DNA of 6,413 nucleotides from Betaproteobacteria bacterium (GTDB lineage: Bacteria > Pseudomonadota > Gammaproteobacteria > Burkholderiales > Casimicrobiaceae): contig JANXZT010000554.1 in assembly GCA_025355395.1 (NCBI GenBank), forward strand, positions 1-6,413, in the 5' to 3' direction. A model generated the notes under the pieces. It was given only the letters and a program-made list of their open reading frames with translations. It was not told the DNA's origin and did not search any database. Numbering within the stretch: position 1 is the stretch's first letter; each line of letters starts with the position of its first letter. This document shows, in pieces, positions 5,182 to 6,413 of the stretch. The translations under genes and the position numbers were made by a program.

Positions 5182-6413
5182 ATGCTGCTGACCAGGAAAA
5201 GTGAAGGTTTTGCGGCAGCGGGTCCGCGTCTTCGCCGTATCGCCGGAGCAAAACTATCGACGATGGATCGGCGAACGTTTTTGAAGCGTTCCGGCCTGGT
5301 GGCAGGCGCCGGCGCCTTTGCCAGTCAGCTTCCGTATGGCGCGATCGGCCCGGCGCAAGCGGCGAAGGAGGGCGAGGCGATCAAGCGCGAAGTGAAGCGC
5401 ACCGTGTGCACCCACTGTTCGGTCGGCTGCTCCATCGACGCGGTCGTCGACAACGGTGTGTGGGTCCGGCAGGAGCCGGTGTTCGACTCGCCGCTCAACC
5501 TGGGCGCGCACTGCGCCAAGGGCGCGTCGATTAGGGAGCATGGCCACGGCGAATTCCGCTTGAAGACGCCGATGAAGCTCGTCAACGGCAAGTGGCAGCG
5601 GATCAGCTGGGATCAGGCCATCAACGAGGTTGGCGACAAGCTTCTGTCACTGCGCAAGGAGGCGGGGCCCGATTCCGTGTTCTGGGTCGGGAGCTCCAAG
5701 CACAGCAACGAGCAAAGCTACCTGTTCCGCAAGTTCGTGTCCTATTTCGGCAGCAACAACTGCGATCATCAGGCCCGCATCTGCCATTCCACCACCGTCG
5801 CCGGCGTTGCCAACACCTGGGGCTACGGCGCGATGACGAACTCGTACAACGACATGCAGAACACGAAGTGTGCGCTGTACATCGGCTCGAACGCGGCCGA
5901 GGCGCACCCGGTGTCGATGCTGCACATGCTGCATGCGAAGGAGAACGGCGCGAAGATGATCGTCGTCGATCCGCGCTTCACGCGCACGGCCGCCAAGGCC
6001 GATGAGTACGTGCGCATCCGCTCCGGTACCGACATCGCCTTCCTGTTCGGCATGTTGCACCACATCTTCAAGAACGGCTGGGAAGACACGCAGTACATCC
6101 ATGATCGCGTGTACGGCATGGACAAGGTGCGTGAAGACGTGATGGCCAAGTGGAGCCCCGACAAGGTCGAGGAAGTCTGTGGCGTTCCCGAAGCTCAGGT
6201 GTTCAAGGTCGCGGAAATGATGGCCAAGAACCGGCCGTCGACCCTGGTTTGGTGCATGGGGCAGACCCAGCACACCATCGGCAACGCGATCGTGCGCGCG
6301 TCGTGCATCGTGCAGCTCGCGCTGGGCAACGTCGGCGTCTCCGGCGGCGGCGCGAACATCTTCCGTGGCCACGACAACGTGCAGGGCGCCACCGACATCG
6401 GGCCCAACCCGGA
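5182..6413 (+). CDS. fdhA: Formate dehydrogenase catalytic (alpha) subunit, Tat-exported, Cys-type; 3' end outside window
   Basis: Molybdopterin-dependent FDH catalytic subunit, which oxidises formate to CO2, predicted to act in the periplasm. The frame is open from 5182 to the window edge (410 codons); E. coli FdnG is about 1000 residues, so more than half is probably missing. A Tat signal is present, DRRTFLK (29-35), with a hydrophobic stretch (about 38-60) and a QAA-type end near 59-61. The [4Fe-4S] motif is C76-x2-C79-x3-C83 with C111 in CAKG; K113 matches the lysine conserved beside the cluster. The active site reads ARICHSTTVA, with C201 (codon TGC) at the selenocysteine position of E. 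coli FdnG, followed by the conserved His. The FdnG-like blocks GAMTN, NAAEAHPVS, VDPRFTRTAA and IRSGTDIAFL follow. The closest E. coli relatives are FdnG and FdoG, so membrane-linked respiratory partners are expected downstream. NAD-linked FDH is less likely given the Tat signal. Confidence 0.95.
   Translation, partial: MLLTRKSEGFAAAGPRLRRIAGAKLSTMDRRTFLKRSGLVAGAGAFASQLPYGAIGPAQAAKEGEAIKREVKRTVCTHCSVGCSIDAVVDNGVWVRQEPVFDSPLNLGAHCAKGASIREHGHGEFRLKTPMKLVNGKWQRISWDQAINEVGDKLLSLRKEAGPDSVFWVGSSKHSNEQSYLFRKFVSYFGSNNCDHQARICHSTTVAGVANTWGYGAMTNSYNDMQNTKCALYIGSNAAEAHPVSMLHMLHAKENGAKMIVVDPRFTRTAAKADEYVRIRSGTDIAFLFGMLHHIFKNGWEDTQYIHDRVYGMDKVREDVMAKWSPDKVEEVCGVPEAQVFKVAEMMAKNRPSTLVWCMGQTQHTIGNAIVRASCIVQLALGNVGVSGGGANIFRGHDNVQGATDIGPNP

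Noticed and set aside
5263..5265. ATG immediately before the twin-arginine motif as the fdhA start
   Set aside because: The ATG at 5182 has a much stronger and well-spaced Shine-Dalgarno site, and the intervening codons are open and in frame.
5785..5830. SECIS element after the active-site codon
   Set aside because: The codon is TGC, not TGA, so selenocysteine insertion is not needed, and I see no compelling hairpin there.
1..6413. Insertion sequences, CRISPR arrays, tRNA or rRNA genes, attachment sites
   Set aside because: No terminal inverted repeats, transposase motifs, regularly spaced repeats or RNA-gene signatures were seen on reading the window.

Overview
The window is GC-rich, densely coding DNA from a proteobacterium, most likely a betaproteobacterium. 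That placement rests on the gene content, the style of the predicted proteins and the N-terminus of the formate dehydrogenase; it is inference, and no species can be named. The window holds the accessory half and the start of the catalytic gene of a molybdenum- or tungsten-dependent, Tat-exported formate dehydrogenase (FDH) locus.

Layout: the left end (1-758, minus strand) is most of a moaA gene, the radical-SAM enzyme of the first step of molybdopterin synthesis; its 3' end lies outside the window. A 150-bp divergent spacer (759-908) follows. From there everything reads on the plus strand: a DUF3305-type protein (909-1436), a DUF3306-type protein (1433-2056), a 691-residue multi-cluster iron-sulfur protein (2053-4128), a TorD/DmsD-type chaperone (4121-4786), an 82-residue Tat-signal protein of the 'formate dehydrogenase region TAT target' type (4821-5069), and the FDH catalytic subunit (5182 to beyond 6413). 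The catalytic gene is open to the window edge, with 410 codons visible.

The first four plus-strand genes overlap at ATGA or ATGTCTGA junctions and lack strong Shine-Dalgarno sites, which suggests translational coupling. The last two each have a strong GGAGG-type site. All six probably form one operon, with the electron-transfer subunits (iron-sulfur and cytochrome b) expected downstream, outside the view.

Working model: MoaA feeds the pterin cofactor pathway. The TorD-like protein holds the catalytic subunit until its cofactor is inserted. FdhA is then exported folded by Tat. The DUF3305, DUF3306 and polyferredoxin proteins form a conserved but poorly understood cytoplasmic module that travels with such FDH genes. 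The catalytic subunit has Cys (TGC) where E. coli FdnG has selenocysteine, so no selenium machinery is needed. The least explained element is the polyferredoxin, with its HdrA-like N-terminal cysteines, six ferredoxin-type cluster motifs (two of them non-canonical) and a CxxC pair at the C-terminus.
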